Shown here piece by piece: positions 26,147 to 34,019 of a DNA stretch of 64,000 nucleotides; the stretch's first letter is position 1, and each line of letters opens with the position of its first letter. A program made the translations under genes and the position numbers. A model generated the notes under the pieces. That model had not been told where the DNA came from. It was given only the letters and a program-made list of their open reading frames with translations, and did no database searches. Where the stretch lies: assembly GCA_036391875.1 (NCBI GenBank), contig DASVZA010000016.1:1-64000 (forward strand), given 5' to 3'. This DNA comes from Parasulfuritortus sp036391875. Lineage in GTDB: Bacteria; Pseudomonadota; Gammaproteobacteria; Burkholderiales; Thiobacillaceae.

Positions 26147-27412
26147 TTATTCCATGAGGTCTGCGCCGGGACGGCGTTTGTGCTTCGGGATGAGATCCAT
26201 GCGGCGAACTTCGGTGGTGTACATCCAGATCAGGGAGACCCAGACGACGCCGTACATCAACATGAACACGGAGGTGCGCACGCCGGTCAGGTCGACCAGG
26301 GCGCCGAACATGATCGGCAACAGGAAGCCGCCCAGGCCGCCGAACAGGCCGACGATGCCGGACACCAGTCCGATGTTGTGCGGATAGTCGTCGGCGATGT
26401 ACTTGAAGACCGAAGCCTTGCCGAAGGCGAAGGCGACGCCGACGGTGAAGAGCAGGATGGTGAACAGGGTCGGATTCAGCCCGATGTGGAAGGTCTGCGG
26501 CCCGAACACCGTCTGGACCGTGAGGTCGGTCTGCGGATAGGACATGATGAACAGGCAGACCCACGATACCCAAAGCACCCACCAGGTCACTTGGTGTGCG
26601 CCCCAGCGGTCCGAGAGCCAGCCGCCCACCGCGCGCAACACACCGCCCGGCAGGGAGAACGAGACGGCGAGCAGGGCCGCGCTCTTGAGGTTGAAGCCGT
26701 ATTCGGTGACGTAGTACTCGGTCATCCACAGTGCCAGCGCGACGTAGCCGCCGAAGACGATGGAGTAGAACTGGCACAGTTTCCAGACGTTCGGGTCCTT
26801 GAGCGCCTGGAGCTGCTCCCGCAGACCGATCCGCTGGTCGACGCGGTGGGCCGGGTCCTCGTAGGTGAAGAGCCAGAACAGGATCGCCGTGACCAACATG
26901 GCCACCGCATACACGCGCGGCACCATCTGCCAGCCGTAGGCCACGACGATCGACGGCGCGATCAGCTTGGTCAATGCGGCGCCGCTGTTGCCAGCGCCGA
27001 AGATGCCCATGGCGAACCCCTGGCGGCCCTTGCTGAACCAGCGGGCGCAGTAGGCGATGCCGACCGAGAACGAGCCGCCGGCGATGCCGACCATCAGGCC
27101 GGCCAGCAGGTATTGCCAGTAGGTGGTGGCGTGCGGGATCAGCCAGATCGGCAGCACGGTGGCGAGCATGAGCAGGAAGAAGACCCGCCGGCCGCCGAAC
27201 TTGTCCGTCCACATGCCGAGCGGCAGCCGGATCAGGGCCCCGGTCAGCACCGGCATCGAGGCGAGCAGGCCGAACTCGGTCTCGCTCAGGCCGAGCTGCT
27301 TCTTGATCGGGATCCCGACCACGGCGAACATCATCCAGATGGCGAAGCAGACCGTGAACGCCAGGGTGCTCATGGCCAAAACCGATGTCTGTTTTTGCTG
27401 ATGTGGCGTCAT
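26147..27412 (-). CDS. narK1: NarK1-type nitrate transporter
   Basis: A 421-residue major facilitator protein with about twelve membrane segments. Landmarks are GLLASMPVLTGALIRLPLG, GGSFSVGIAYCARWFSKGRQGFAMGIFGAGNSGAA (nitrate signature) and FGKASVFKYIADDYPHNIG. NarK1 proteins are thought to bring in nitrate with protons and so start respiration before nitrite is available for exchange. It is the first gene of the long minus-strand series and faces narX. ATG 27412 was chosen with GAGG seven bases upstream; ATG 27427 is possible. Confidence 0.9.
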   Translation of the reverse strand: MTPHQQKQTSVLAMSTLAFTVCFAIWMMFAVVGIPIKKQLGLSETEFGLLASMPVLTGALIRLPLGMWTDKFGGRRVFFLLMLATVLPIWLIPHATTYWQYLLAGLMVGIAGGSFSVGIAYCARWFSKGRQGFAMGIFGAGNSGAALTKLIAPSIVVAYGWQMVPRVYAVAMLVTAILFWLFTYEDPAHRVDQRIGLREQLQALKDPNVWKLCQFYSIVFGGYVALALWMTEYYVTEYGFNLKSAALLAVSFSLPGGVLRAVGGWLSDRWGAHQVTWWVLWVSWVCLFIMSYPQTDLTVQTVFGPQTFHIGLNPTLFTILLFTVGVAFAFGKASVFKYIADDYPHNIGLVSGIVGLFGGLGGFLLPIMFGALVDLTGVRTSVFMLMYGVVWVSLIWMYTTEVRRMDLIPKHKRRPGADLME

Positions 27413-27507
27413 TCCTTCGCCTCGCATTCGCCTTGCTGTTGCAGGTGATGCGTAGTCTAGGAACGCGAAAAATCTATGCTAGAGGGGGTAGTCGGCGGGC
27501 AAACGGG

Positions 27508-27540
27508 ATGGCTACCACCTAATAGGTATGGCTACCACCT
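27508..27540. repeat. 13-bp direct repeats, 20-bp period
   Basis: ATGGCTACCACCT occurs at 27508-27520 and again at 27528-27540. The 20-bp period puts both copies on nearly the same face of the helix, which suits a repeated regulator site in the narK1-narX intergenic region. The two copies enclose the right half of the NarL-type palindrome. Confidence 0.7.
27513..27528. promoter_or_regulatory. 7-2-7 NarL-type binding site
   Basis: TACCACC-TA-ATAGGTA has two heptamers in inverted order with a 2-bp spacer, the layout bound by NarL and NarP. The right heptamer read on the minus strand is TACCTAT, a full match to TACYYMT; the left matches at five of seven positions. A single heptamer TACCTCT is also present at 27692-27698, near the narX start. 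The site is 100 bp upstream of narK1. Confidence 0.6.
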
Positions 27541-27568
27541 GCTAAATTATTGTTATATCGACTTAGAC

Positions 27569-27592
27569 ATCCCGAAGTGATGGTTTCGGGAT
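27569..27592. repeat. 8-bp inverted repeat upstream of narX
   Basis: ATCCCGAA and TTCGGGAT, separated by 8 nt, form a perfect inverted repeat 121 bp upstream of narX. It may be an operator or a stem in the narX leader. Confidence 0.5.
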
Positions 27593-27603
27593 TGGCGACA
27601 TGT

Positions 27604-27625
27604 CTTTGTGGGTATCCCCACAAAG
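27604..27625. repeat. 9-bp stem-loop upstream of narX
   Basis: CTTTGTGGG and CCCACAAAG are separated by four bases (TATC), giving a stable stem without a T-run, about 88 bp upstream of narX. A leader structure or operator is possible; it is not a normal terminator. Confidence 0.55.
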
Positions 27626-27712
27626 CCGACCGGAATGCATGCGGGGGATGGTTCCGAACTATCTCTTTCAGGCTAGGAATTAATCGAACACTACCTCTTG
27701 GCAGATACAGCC

Positions 27713-29605
27713 ATGAAACTTGGAATTCTTTTTGAACACTCACTGGTCACCCGCATCGGCGGAGCGATCGCCGCCATCGCCCTGATGGCCACCCTCGGCA
27801 TGGCGGTTTCCGGCATGGTGGCGCTGTCGACTCAGGGCAGCGGCGAGGCCATCAACCTGGCCGGCAGCCTGCGCATGCAAAGCTGGCAGATGACCAGCTA
27901 CTTCCTGGCCCTGCGAGAACGCGACGATCCCGGCGCGCGCAGGCACTTGGCAGAGGCGATCAACCGTTTCGACGGCACGTTGAATTCGCCCAGCCTTCTG
28001 GCTTTGCTGCCCGGCAGCAGCGAATCCAATCTGGCTTCGAGCTACGGCATCGTCAAGCAAACCTGGCTGACGAGTATCCGTCCCAAGATGCTGGCCACCG
28101 TCGAGCAAAACGTCGTCTCGACAAACGGTGAGGAGACGCGAGCCACGCTCGCCGAAGTGGATGCGTTCGTCGGCCATATCGACCACCTTGTCCAGCAGAT
28201 GGCGCAGGCCACGGAGGCCAAGATAATGGTGATGAGCATCGTGCTCGGCGTCGCTCTCGTCATCACGGTGCTGGTCGTTCTGCTTACCATCTACCTGATC
28301 CACACGGGCATGGTCATGCCGCTGCGCGCCCTGCTCGATGTCACCACCAAGGCAGGGAACGGCAATCTTGCGGTGCGCACCGACTATACCGGTGAAGATG
28401 AACTGGGGCGGCTGGGCCAATCCTTCAACCGCATGACCGAAGAACTGGCGAAGCTGTACCAGAACCTCGAAGCCCGCGTGGAGCAAAAAACCGCCGAGCT
28501 GAGCCGAAGCAACCTATCCCTCGAACTCCTCTATCACTCCATCGCACGGCTGCACGGATCGCCTCCGGAACGGGCGATCTACGATGCTGTGCTGAAGGAC
28601 ATCGAGACCGTGCTCGGACTGGGCCACGGCATCATCTGCCTGGGCACCCCGGGCGGCAACAACGGCAGACCGGTCGCAAGCACCTTGATTCCAGGCGATG
28701 TCAATCCATGCGACACCGGCGAGTGCACGTGGTGCCATAGCACCGCATCGCCGCGGCTCAGCGTGATGGGCAGCGGCCGCCAGTTGCTTACCCTGCCGCT
28801 GTCCGATTCGGAACGCCAATACGGTGTGCTGATCATCGAGGCGCAGGAAGGGCAACACCCGGAATCCTGGCAGGTCCAACTCCTGGAAGCTTTGTCGCGG
28901 CACATTGGCGTCGCCATCGGCGCTGAGCAGCGCGGCGAACAAACCCGGAAGCTCGCGCTGCTGGAAGAACGGGCCGTCATCGCGCGCGAGCTTCACGACT
29001 CCCTGGCCCAATCGCTGGCTTACATGAAAATTCAGGTAAGCCGTCTGCAAACCGCGTTGAACAACCCGGAGCGTTCCAAAGAAATGCCCGTCATGCTCAG
29101 CGAACTGCGCGAAGGACTGTCGGGCGCTTATCGCCAATTGAGGGAACTGCTGACCACCTTCCGGCTTCGCATGGAGGAGGAAAACCTTCAGGCCGTCCTG
29201 CAGCACACGATAGAGGAATTTTCCAATCGCGGCCGGATCCAGATAGATCTGAAGAGCGAATTCACACGTTGCCCGATGTCTCCAAACGAGGAGATTCATG
29301 TCCTGCACGTGGTCAGAGAGGCGCTCTCCAATGTGGTCAATCACGCCCAGGCAACCGCCGCCACGGTCAGCATGGGCTGCGACCGGGACGGGGCTCTGGA
29401 GATCGTCATCGAGGACAATGGCGTCGGCATATTGAAGTCCGCCGATGTGCATCACTACGGCATGACCATCATGGAAGAGCGTGCCCGTACCCTGAACGGC
29501 ACTATAAGATATGAGCCACGTCCTGGCGGCGGCACGCGAGTCGTGCTCAGATTCATGCCTACCAGTCAGAAGACGATGCCACTGATTCGAAAGACCCTGC
29601 CATGA
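27713..29605 (+). CDS. narX: Nitrate/nitrite sensor histidine kinase NarX
   Basis: A 630-residue membrane kinase. TM1 (about 14-38) and TM2 (about 170-195) flank a periplasmic domain with the P-box INLAGSLRMQSW (47-58) that binds nitrate in NarX. Then come HAMP, a signalling helix, a GAF-like region with the Cys-rich stretch CDTGECTWCH, and HisKA_3 with phosphorylated H428 in ARELHDSLAQSL. The ATPase part is ENxVxHAxA-like REALSNVVNHA and EDNGVGI. ATG 27713 was chosen; a TTG at 27698 in frame is weaker. It phosphorylates NarL, whose gene overlaps by 4 nt, and should control the divergent nar operon. Confidence 0.95.
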   Translation: MKLGILFEHSLVTRIGGAIAAIALMATLGMAVSGMVALSTQGSGEAINLAGSLRMQSWQMTSYFLALRERDDPGARRHLAEAINRFDGTLNSPSLLALLPGSSESNLASSYGIVKQTWLTSIRPKMLATVEQNVVSTNGEETRATLAEVDAFVGHIDHLVQQMAQATEAKIMVMSIVLGVALVITVLVVLLTIYLIHTGMVMPLRALLDVTTKAGNGNLAVRTDYTGEDELGRLGQSFNRMTEELAKLYQNLEARVEQKTAELSRSNLSLELLYHSIARLHGSPPERAIYDAVLKDIETVLGLGHGIICLGTPGGNNGRPVASTLIPGDVNPCDTGECTWCHSTASPRLSVMGSGRQLLTLPLSDSERQYGVLIIEAQEGQHPESWQVQLLEALSRHIGVAIGAEQRGEQTRKLALLEERAVIARELHDSLAQSLAYMKIQVSRLQTALNNPERSKEMPVMLSELREGLSGAYRQLRELLTTFRLRMEEENLQAVLQHTIEEFSNRGRIQIDLKSEFTRCPMSPNEEIHVLHVVREALSNVVNHAQATAATVSMGCDRDGALEIVIEDNGVGILKSADVHHYGMTIMEERARTLNGTIRYEPRPGGGTRVVLRFMPTSQKTMPLIRKTLP

Positions 29606-30258
29606 CCCACGACCTGCCGCAAAGACTGCTTATCATCGACGACCATCCCTTGTTTCGCCGTGGCGTCTCACAACTCGTATCCACCGAGCCTGAATTCGAT
29701 GTGGTCGGAGAAGCATCCGGCGGGCACGAAGGCATCGAGATGGCCCGCCGCCTGGAGCCGGACATGGTCCTGCTCGATCTCAACATGAAGGACATGAACG
29801 GCATCGAGGTGCTGAAAGCCATCAAAAGCAGCGGTCTCGAGAGCCGTGTCGTCATGCTGACCGTATCGGATCAGGCCGACGACCTGGTTGCAGCCTTGCG
29901 CGCCGGCGCCGATGGCTACCTGCTGAAAGAGATGGAGCCGGAGAACCTGCTCATCAAGTTGAAGGAAGCCGCCGAGGGCCAGGTTACCTTCAGCGAAGGG
30001 CTGGCCTCTCTGCTGGCCCACGCGCTGCGGACCGACAGCGGCCCAAAACCTCCTGACCAAGCTGGCCTGACCGAGCAGGAAAGCCGCATCCTCGATCTGA
30101 TTTCGGCAGGCCTGAGCAACAAGGCGATCGCGCGGGAACTGAGCATTGCCGAGGGAACCGTCAAAGTACACGTCAAGCATCTGCTCAAGAAACTCAATCT
30201 GCGCTCCCGTCTCGCGGCTGCAGTTTGGGCGATCGAACATCGGCGGGTGGCGAGCTAG
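29602..30258 (+). CDS. narL: Nitrate response regulator NarL
   Basis: A 218-residue response regulator. The receiver domain has acidic residues DD near 13-14, phospho-acceptor D59 (VLLDLNM) and K109-type KE in YLLKEMEP. The LuxR-type helix-turn-helix is at about 150-205 (LTEQESRILDLISAGLSNKAIARELSIAEGTVKVHVKHLLKKL). It binds TACYYMT heptamers. Its ATG overlaps the narX TGA. Confidence 0.96.
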   Translation: MTHDLPQRLLIIDDHPLFRRGVSQLVSTEPEFDVVGEASGGHEGIEMARRLEPDMVLLDLNMKDMNGIEVLKAIKSSGLESRVVMLTVSDQADDLVAALRAGADGYLLKEMEPENLLIKLKEAAEGQVTFSEGLASLLAHALRTDSGPKPPDQAGLTEQESRILDLISAGLSNKAIARELSIAEGTVKVHVKHLLKKLNLRSRLAAAVWAIEHRRVAS

Positions 30259-30263
30259 CCTCG

Positions 30264-30289
30264 GGCAGGATTGCAAGAGCACTCCTGCC
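30264..30289 (+). terminator. Weak hairpin after narL
   Basis: GGCAGGA and TCCTGCC, 12 nt apart, lie just behind the narL stop. There is only a short TT after the stem, so it is at best a weak terminator. Confidence 0.3.
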
Positions 30290-30509
30290 TTCAGGCCGGC
30301 GTATCGGTGCTGTTTCCGATCGTCTTCCGTAGATACGAGAATCAACGCTCAATTCCAAGGCCAGGGTTGGTTTGCAGGGGGTTCCATCAACGCCGACCGC
30401 CCATCGATCCATCGGTTTTCCAGATGGATAACCCAACAAAATTTCGTTTGTCAGATAGCAAGGCCGAATCCTAATCTCCAGGCGTCGTCATCTCGGGGAA
30501 GAACAGAAT

Positions 30510-31247
30510 ATGAATCTGTTTGGTGGCCTGCGCCGTGCGCTCTTGCACTTCAGCCATAAGGATTTTTACCGTCCTGGACACGCTGAAAAAATCATCTCGG
30601 TGAGTGGTGGATTTTTAGGGATTCTGCTGATTCTGCTGGTCAGCGGACGGGTTCTTGATTTCCATGGCGCCGCTCTGGTTGTTGCCTCAATGGGCGCATC
30701 GGCAGTTCTCCTCTTCGCCACGCCCCACAGTCCTCTATCACAGCCGTGGTCTGTGATCGGCGGCCAAATCGTTTCAGCCGCGATCGGCGTCACATGCGCA
30801 AAGACATCGTTCAATCCGCTTTACGCCAGTGCCTTGGGAGTAGCGCTGTCCATCGGCGCCATGTATTACCTGCGATGCCTGCACCCGCCCGGCGGCGCCA
30901 CCGCACTCGTCGCCGTCCTGGGCGGAGACCCGGTACATGCCCTGGGCTATGGTTTCCTGCTGACGCCAGTGCTGGTCAACGTCGTCATCATCCTCGCCGT
31001 CGCCATCGTGACGAACTATCCGTTCCACTGGAGGCGCTATCCCCAGTGGCTGGCTCACAAAGCCCACGTTACCAGCCTTAGCGCGAACCATGACGGCGAA
31101 AAGTGCATGATCGCCCATAGCGATCTCGTATACGCCCTCTCCGAAATAGATTCATTCATCGATATCAGCGAAGAAGATCTGCTGCAGATCTATCAGTTGG
31201 CGGTTCGCCACACCCACGCGTTACCCAACCCTAACGCAATACGCTAA
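30510..31247 (+). CDS. HPP family membrane protein (candidate nitrite transporter)
   Basis: A 245-residue protein with four to five hydrophobic segments and the family motif LHPPGGATAL. GASAVLLFATPHSPLSQPWSVIGGQ is also typical. HPP proteins of chloroplasts and cyanobacteria have been shown to move nitrite; bacterial members are mostly untested, and often end in CBS domains, which this one lacks. Its C-terminal soluble tail of about 65 residues is not recognised. Placement beside narXL and the nitrate reductase makes nitrite handling a fair guess. It is followed 17 bp later by cfa. Confidence 0.82.
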   Translation: MNLFGGLRRALLHFSHKDFYRPGHAEKIISVSGGFLGILLILLVSGRVLDFHGAALVVASMGASAVLLFATPHSPLSQPWSVIGGQIVSAAIGVTCAKTSFNPLYASALGVALSIGAMYYLRCLHPPGGATALVAVLGGDPVHALGYGFLLTPVLVNVVIILAVAIVTNYPFHWRRYPQWLAHKAHVTSLSANHDGEKCMIAHSDLVYALSEIDSFIDISEEDLLQIYQLAVRHTHALPNPNAIR

Positions 31248-31264
31248 GCGAGAGGACGAGCATC

Positions 31265-32434
31265 ATGCAAAACGAAGAAGAACTGGCGCTTCCGTTTCCG
31301 AAAACCGCAAGCGACGACAACATACCGGACACCATTCAGGAAATATCACTGACCGCCGGAATTGAAATCAACGGGACAGCACCATGGGACATCCGGATAC
31401 ATGATCCCGCCGTTTTCCACCACATCCTGGCAAGGGGTTCGATAGGACTGGGTGAGAGCTACATGTCGGGTTATTGGGACTGCGAGCGGCTTGATCAGTT
31501 CTTCCATCGCATATTGCGCACCGATGCCGATGAATGTTTGACAGGCTGGGCCAAGCTCCGCTTGCTTGGGGACATCGTACGACATCGCCTGTTCAACCTC
31601 CAATCGCCCGGACGCGCCTTCCAGGTAGGAGAACGGCATTACGACATCGGCAATGACGTATTCGAGGCCATGCTCGATCCGACCATGAGCTACTCATGCG
31701 CATACTGGGGAAAGGCCACGACGCTCGAGGAAGCACAGCAGGACAAACTCGATCTGATATGCCGGAAGCTGGATTTGCAGCCTGGCGAAATCCTGCTGGA
31801 TATCGGCTGCGGCTGGGGCGGTCTCGCTCACTTCGCCGCATCGAAATACGGAGTCCGCGTCGTCGGCATCACGGTGTCCAGGGAGCAACAGAAGATCGCC
31901 CGGGCCCGATGCTCAGGACTCCCCGTCCGCATCGAACTCATGGACTACCGCAATCTGACCGGCCGCTACGACAAGATCGTCTCGGTCGGCATGTTCGAAC
32001 ATGTCGGGCCGAAAAATCATGCGGCCTATCTCGATGTCGTCTCGAAGCTGCTGGCGCCTGATGGCCTCTTCTTGCTGCATACCATCGGAACCCATGCCAC
32101 AGTCGCCAGCACGGATGGCTGGATCGACAAGTACATCTTTCCAAACGGCAAGCTGCCTTCGGCGCTTGAGATTGCCAGAAATCTGGAGCGGCGGTTCCTG
32201 ATCGAGGACTGGCACAACTTCGGCCAGGATTACGACCGGACCCTGATGGCCTGGTGGAAAAACTTCGACAGGAACTGGCCGATGCTGGAGGAGCGCTACG
32301 ACCAGCGCTTCTACCGCATGTGGAAATACTACCTGATGTGCTGCGCCGGCTTCTTCCGCAGCCGCCAGGGCCAGCTCTGGCAATTGATTCTGAGCAAGCG
32401 CCAGCGTGAAGAGACCTATCGATCCGTCCGCTGA
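31265..32434 (+). CDS. cfa: Cyclopropane-fatty-acyl-phospholipid synthase
   Basis: A 389-residue SAM-dependent enzyme that turns cis double bonds of membrane lipids into cyclopropane rings. SAM-binding motif LLDIGCGWGGLAHFAA is near 175-190. VGERHYDIGNDVFEAMLDPTMSYSCAYW, SVGMFEHVG and the C-terminal RMWKYYLMCCAGFFRSR are characteristic of Cfa. The GAGAGGACGAGC stretch before the ATG gives the ribosome site. It lies 17 bp after the HPP gene, so the two are probably cotranscribed; membrane change in slow growth or acid/nitrite stress is the likely use. Confidence 0.93.
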   Translation: MQNEEELALPFPKTASDDNIPDTIQEISLTAGIEINGTAPWDIRIHDPAVFHHILARGSIGLGESYMSGYWDCERLDQFFHRILRTDADECLTGWAKLRLLGDIVRHRLFNLQSPGRAFQVGERHYDIGNDVFEAMLDPTMSYSCAYWGKATTLEEAQQDKLDLICRKLDLQPGEILLDIGCGWGGLAHFAASKYGVRVVGITVSREQQKIARARCSGLPVRIELMDYRNLTGRYDKIVSVGMFEHVGPKNHAAYLDVVSKLLAPDGLFLLHTIGTHATVASTDGWIDKYIFPNGKLPSALEIARNLERRFLIEDWHNFGQDYDRTLMAWWKNFDRNWPMLEERYDQRFYRMWKYYLMCCAGFFRSRQGQLWQLILSKRQREETYRSVR

Positions 32435-32514
32435 CCATCGCTTTTCCTGATATCGAAAGCCGGTTCATCCGGATCGCCTTTTCCACGGAAACCTTCAACT
32501 CATTTGGATTCGTC

Positions 32515-33228
32515 ATGTCGCAACCGGTCGCAAATCGTAATGTTGCCGTGATCCAGCACTCGGCATTTGAGGACATCGGCATTTTTGGCGAGGTCATTCG
32601 CGACAAGGGTTGGAATGTGTCGGTATACAACGCCGGCATTGATGATCTGTCGCAGCCACTGCTTGATGCGGACCTGGCCATCCTTCTCGGCGGGCCCATC
32701 GGAGCCTATGAGACAGACCGCTATCCATTCCTGGTCGACGAACTTCACCGGCTCGAAAGACGCCTGGCCACCAATCTGCCAACCTTGGGCATCTGCCTGG
32801 GCGCTCAGCTCATCGCCTCAGCCCTCGGTGCGCGCGTCTATCCCGGCGCATACCAGGAGATCGGCTGGGGGGAGGTTCAACTCACCACGCAAGGACACGC
32901 TTCCTGCATTTCGCATCTTGCCGGGAACAACGTATTGCATTGGCATGGCGATACCTTCGACCTGCCCACCGGTGCCGATCGGCTGGCCAGTACCCGACAT
33001 TACGAGAACCAGGCGTTCTCCTTCGGCAACAACGTTCTGGCTATGCAGTTCCACGCTGAAATCGAAAGCAGCCGCATTGAACAGTGGTTGATCGGCCACA
33101 CCTGCGAATTGGCGAATTCCAGGATCGACGTCCCTCGGTTGCGGGCCAGCAGCCATCAATTGGCCCCCCATCTTCGCTCCCTCGGTGCCGGCCTGCTTTG
33201 CGATTGGCTGGACGAGCTGCTTTGGTAA
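32515..33228 (+). CDS. Class I glutamine amidotransferase
   Basis: A 237-residue class I glutamine amidotransferase-like protein. The nucleophile elbow GICLGAQ holds C94, and the rest of the triad is H180 and E182 in MQFHAE. The oxyanion strand motif LLGGPIGAYE is present. No synthetase domain is attached, so its partner or substrate is unknown; it resembles the stand-alone GuaA-like amidotransferases, some of which act on small amines or glutathione-like compounds. It lies 80 bp after cfa on the same strand. Confidence 0.85.
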   Translation: MSQPVANRNVAVIQHSAFEDIGIFGEVIRDKGWNVSVYNAGIDDLSQPLLDADLAILLGGPIGAYETDRYPFLVDELHRLERRLATNLPTLGICLGAQLIASALGARVYPGAYQEIGWGEVQLTTQGHASCISHLAGNNVLHWHGDTFDLPTGADRLASTRHYENQAFSFGNNVLAMQFHAEIESSRIEQWLIGHTCELANSRIDVPRLRASSHQLAPHLRSLGAGLLCDWLDELLW

Positions 33229-33357
33229 CCGCAGCAAGCCGAGCAACGAAATGGCGCCGCCCATGACTCGATCCCCTGGATACGGAGCCGCCGCCAACGC
33301 CATTAAACGAATGATGCCCCCTTTACCAATGACACTTCACTTTACCCCGAGAAAACC

Positions 33358-33813
33358 ATGCTCTTGTCACGGACTAGCCAATACGCACTCCAAGCACTGG
33401 TCTATATGGCCACTCAACGTCCTGAGATGCCCATACTGAGTCGGGACATCGCGTTAAAAATCGACGTCTCGGCAACCTACCTGGCCAAGGTCCTGCAAAA
33501 CCTGTCGCGACATGGCCTATTGAATTCCTATCGAGGAAAAAAAGGCGGCTTCAGCCTCGATGACAGTGCATTTTCGACCCGGCTGATGCAAGTCGTTTCC
33601 CTGGTGGAGGGCCCATTATTTCTCGAAGATTGCCCTCTCGGCCTGAGGCAATGTTCGGCCACGAAACCTTGCCCCATCTACACCACATGGAATCCCATAA
33701 AGGAAAACCTAGTCTCGATACTTGAACAGCTGACAATCGAGGAAATGGCTAAATCGGTGATCTCTGGACGATTCAGCCTCGCCGACCTTCCGGGATCCCT
33801 ACTGGGACAGTGA
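33358..33813 (+). CDS. Rrf2 family regulator with three-cysteine cluster motif
   Basis: A 151-residue winged-helix regulator starting MLLSRTSQYALQALVYMA. The recognition region is ATYLAKVLQNLSRHGLLNSYRGKKGGF. A C-x6-C-x5-C motif (CPLGLRQCSATKPC) suits a [2Fe-2S] or [4Fe-4S] cluster as in IscR and NsrR, though the first spacing is one or two residues longer than in those. It lies 206 bp upstream of nrdD on the same strand. A sensor of oxygen, nitric oxide or Fe-S status acting on nrdD is plausible but not shown. Confidence 0.88.
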   Translation: MLLSRTSQYALQALVYMATQRPEMPILSRDIALKIDVSATYLAKVLQNLSRHGLLNSYRGKKGGFSLDDSAFSTRLMQVVSLVEGPLFLEDCPLGLRQCSATKPCPIYTTWNPIKENLVSILEQLTIEEMAKSVISGRFSLADLPGSLLGQ

Positions 33814-33900
33814 CCACAGAATCCAGCCGCAAAAATTCGCCCTCGTTCGTACAGCGCGCTTGCTGTTGACGCCCATTTGGTGCGACGCAATCGAACGCAC

Positions 33901-33914
33901 TTGATAAAAGGCAA
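33901..33914 (+). promoter_or_regulatory. Possible FNR/Dnr half-conserved box upstream of nrdD
   Basis: TTGAT-AAAA-GGCAA keeps the left half and three of five bases in the right half of the FNR/Dnr consensus. Its centre is 112 bp before the nrdD start. nrdDG is FNR-activated in E. coli, which makes the position of interest, but the match is weak. Confidence 0.25.
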
Positions 33915-33951
33915 GAAATGGCTGTGGATCGCACCGGGCCCGACCTACAAA

Positions 33952-33999
33952 AACGTATATTTATTGATATTCTCCATCAATGAACACTACATATAGCGT
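33952..33999 (+). promoter_or_regulatory. Tandem NrdR-box-like pair upstream of nrdD
   Basis: ACACTACATATAGCGT at 33984-33999 matches the NrdR-box form ACACTATATATAGTGT at 14 of 16 positions. A weaker copy, AACGTATATTTATTGA (10 of 16), lies at 33952-33967. Their centres are 32 bp apart, close to the three-turn spacing usual for NrdR sites. NrdR represses ribonucleotide reductase genes when dATP is high. The pair ends 20 bp before the nrdD ATG. A 6-bp inverted repeat, ATTGAT-N7-ATCAAT (33963-33981), bridges the two boxes. Confidence 0.6.
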
Positions 34000-34019
34000 T
34001 CATAACAAAAGGAGACAAC

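Noticed and set aside
24503..27448. 981-codon plus-strand frame opposite narK2-narK1
   Set aside because: Asp/Gly/His-rich antisense of two well-recognised transporters.
27551..27562. TGTTATATCGAC as an FNR box for narK/narX
   Set aside because: The right half does not match ATCAA.
33963..33981. ATTGAT-N7-ATCAAT as an FNR/Dnr site
   Set aside because: Half sites are right, but the spacer is 7 rather than 4 bases, so FNR binding is not expected; kept only as an inverted repeat.
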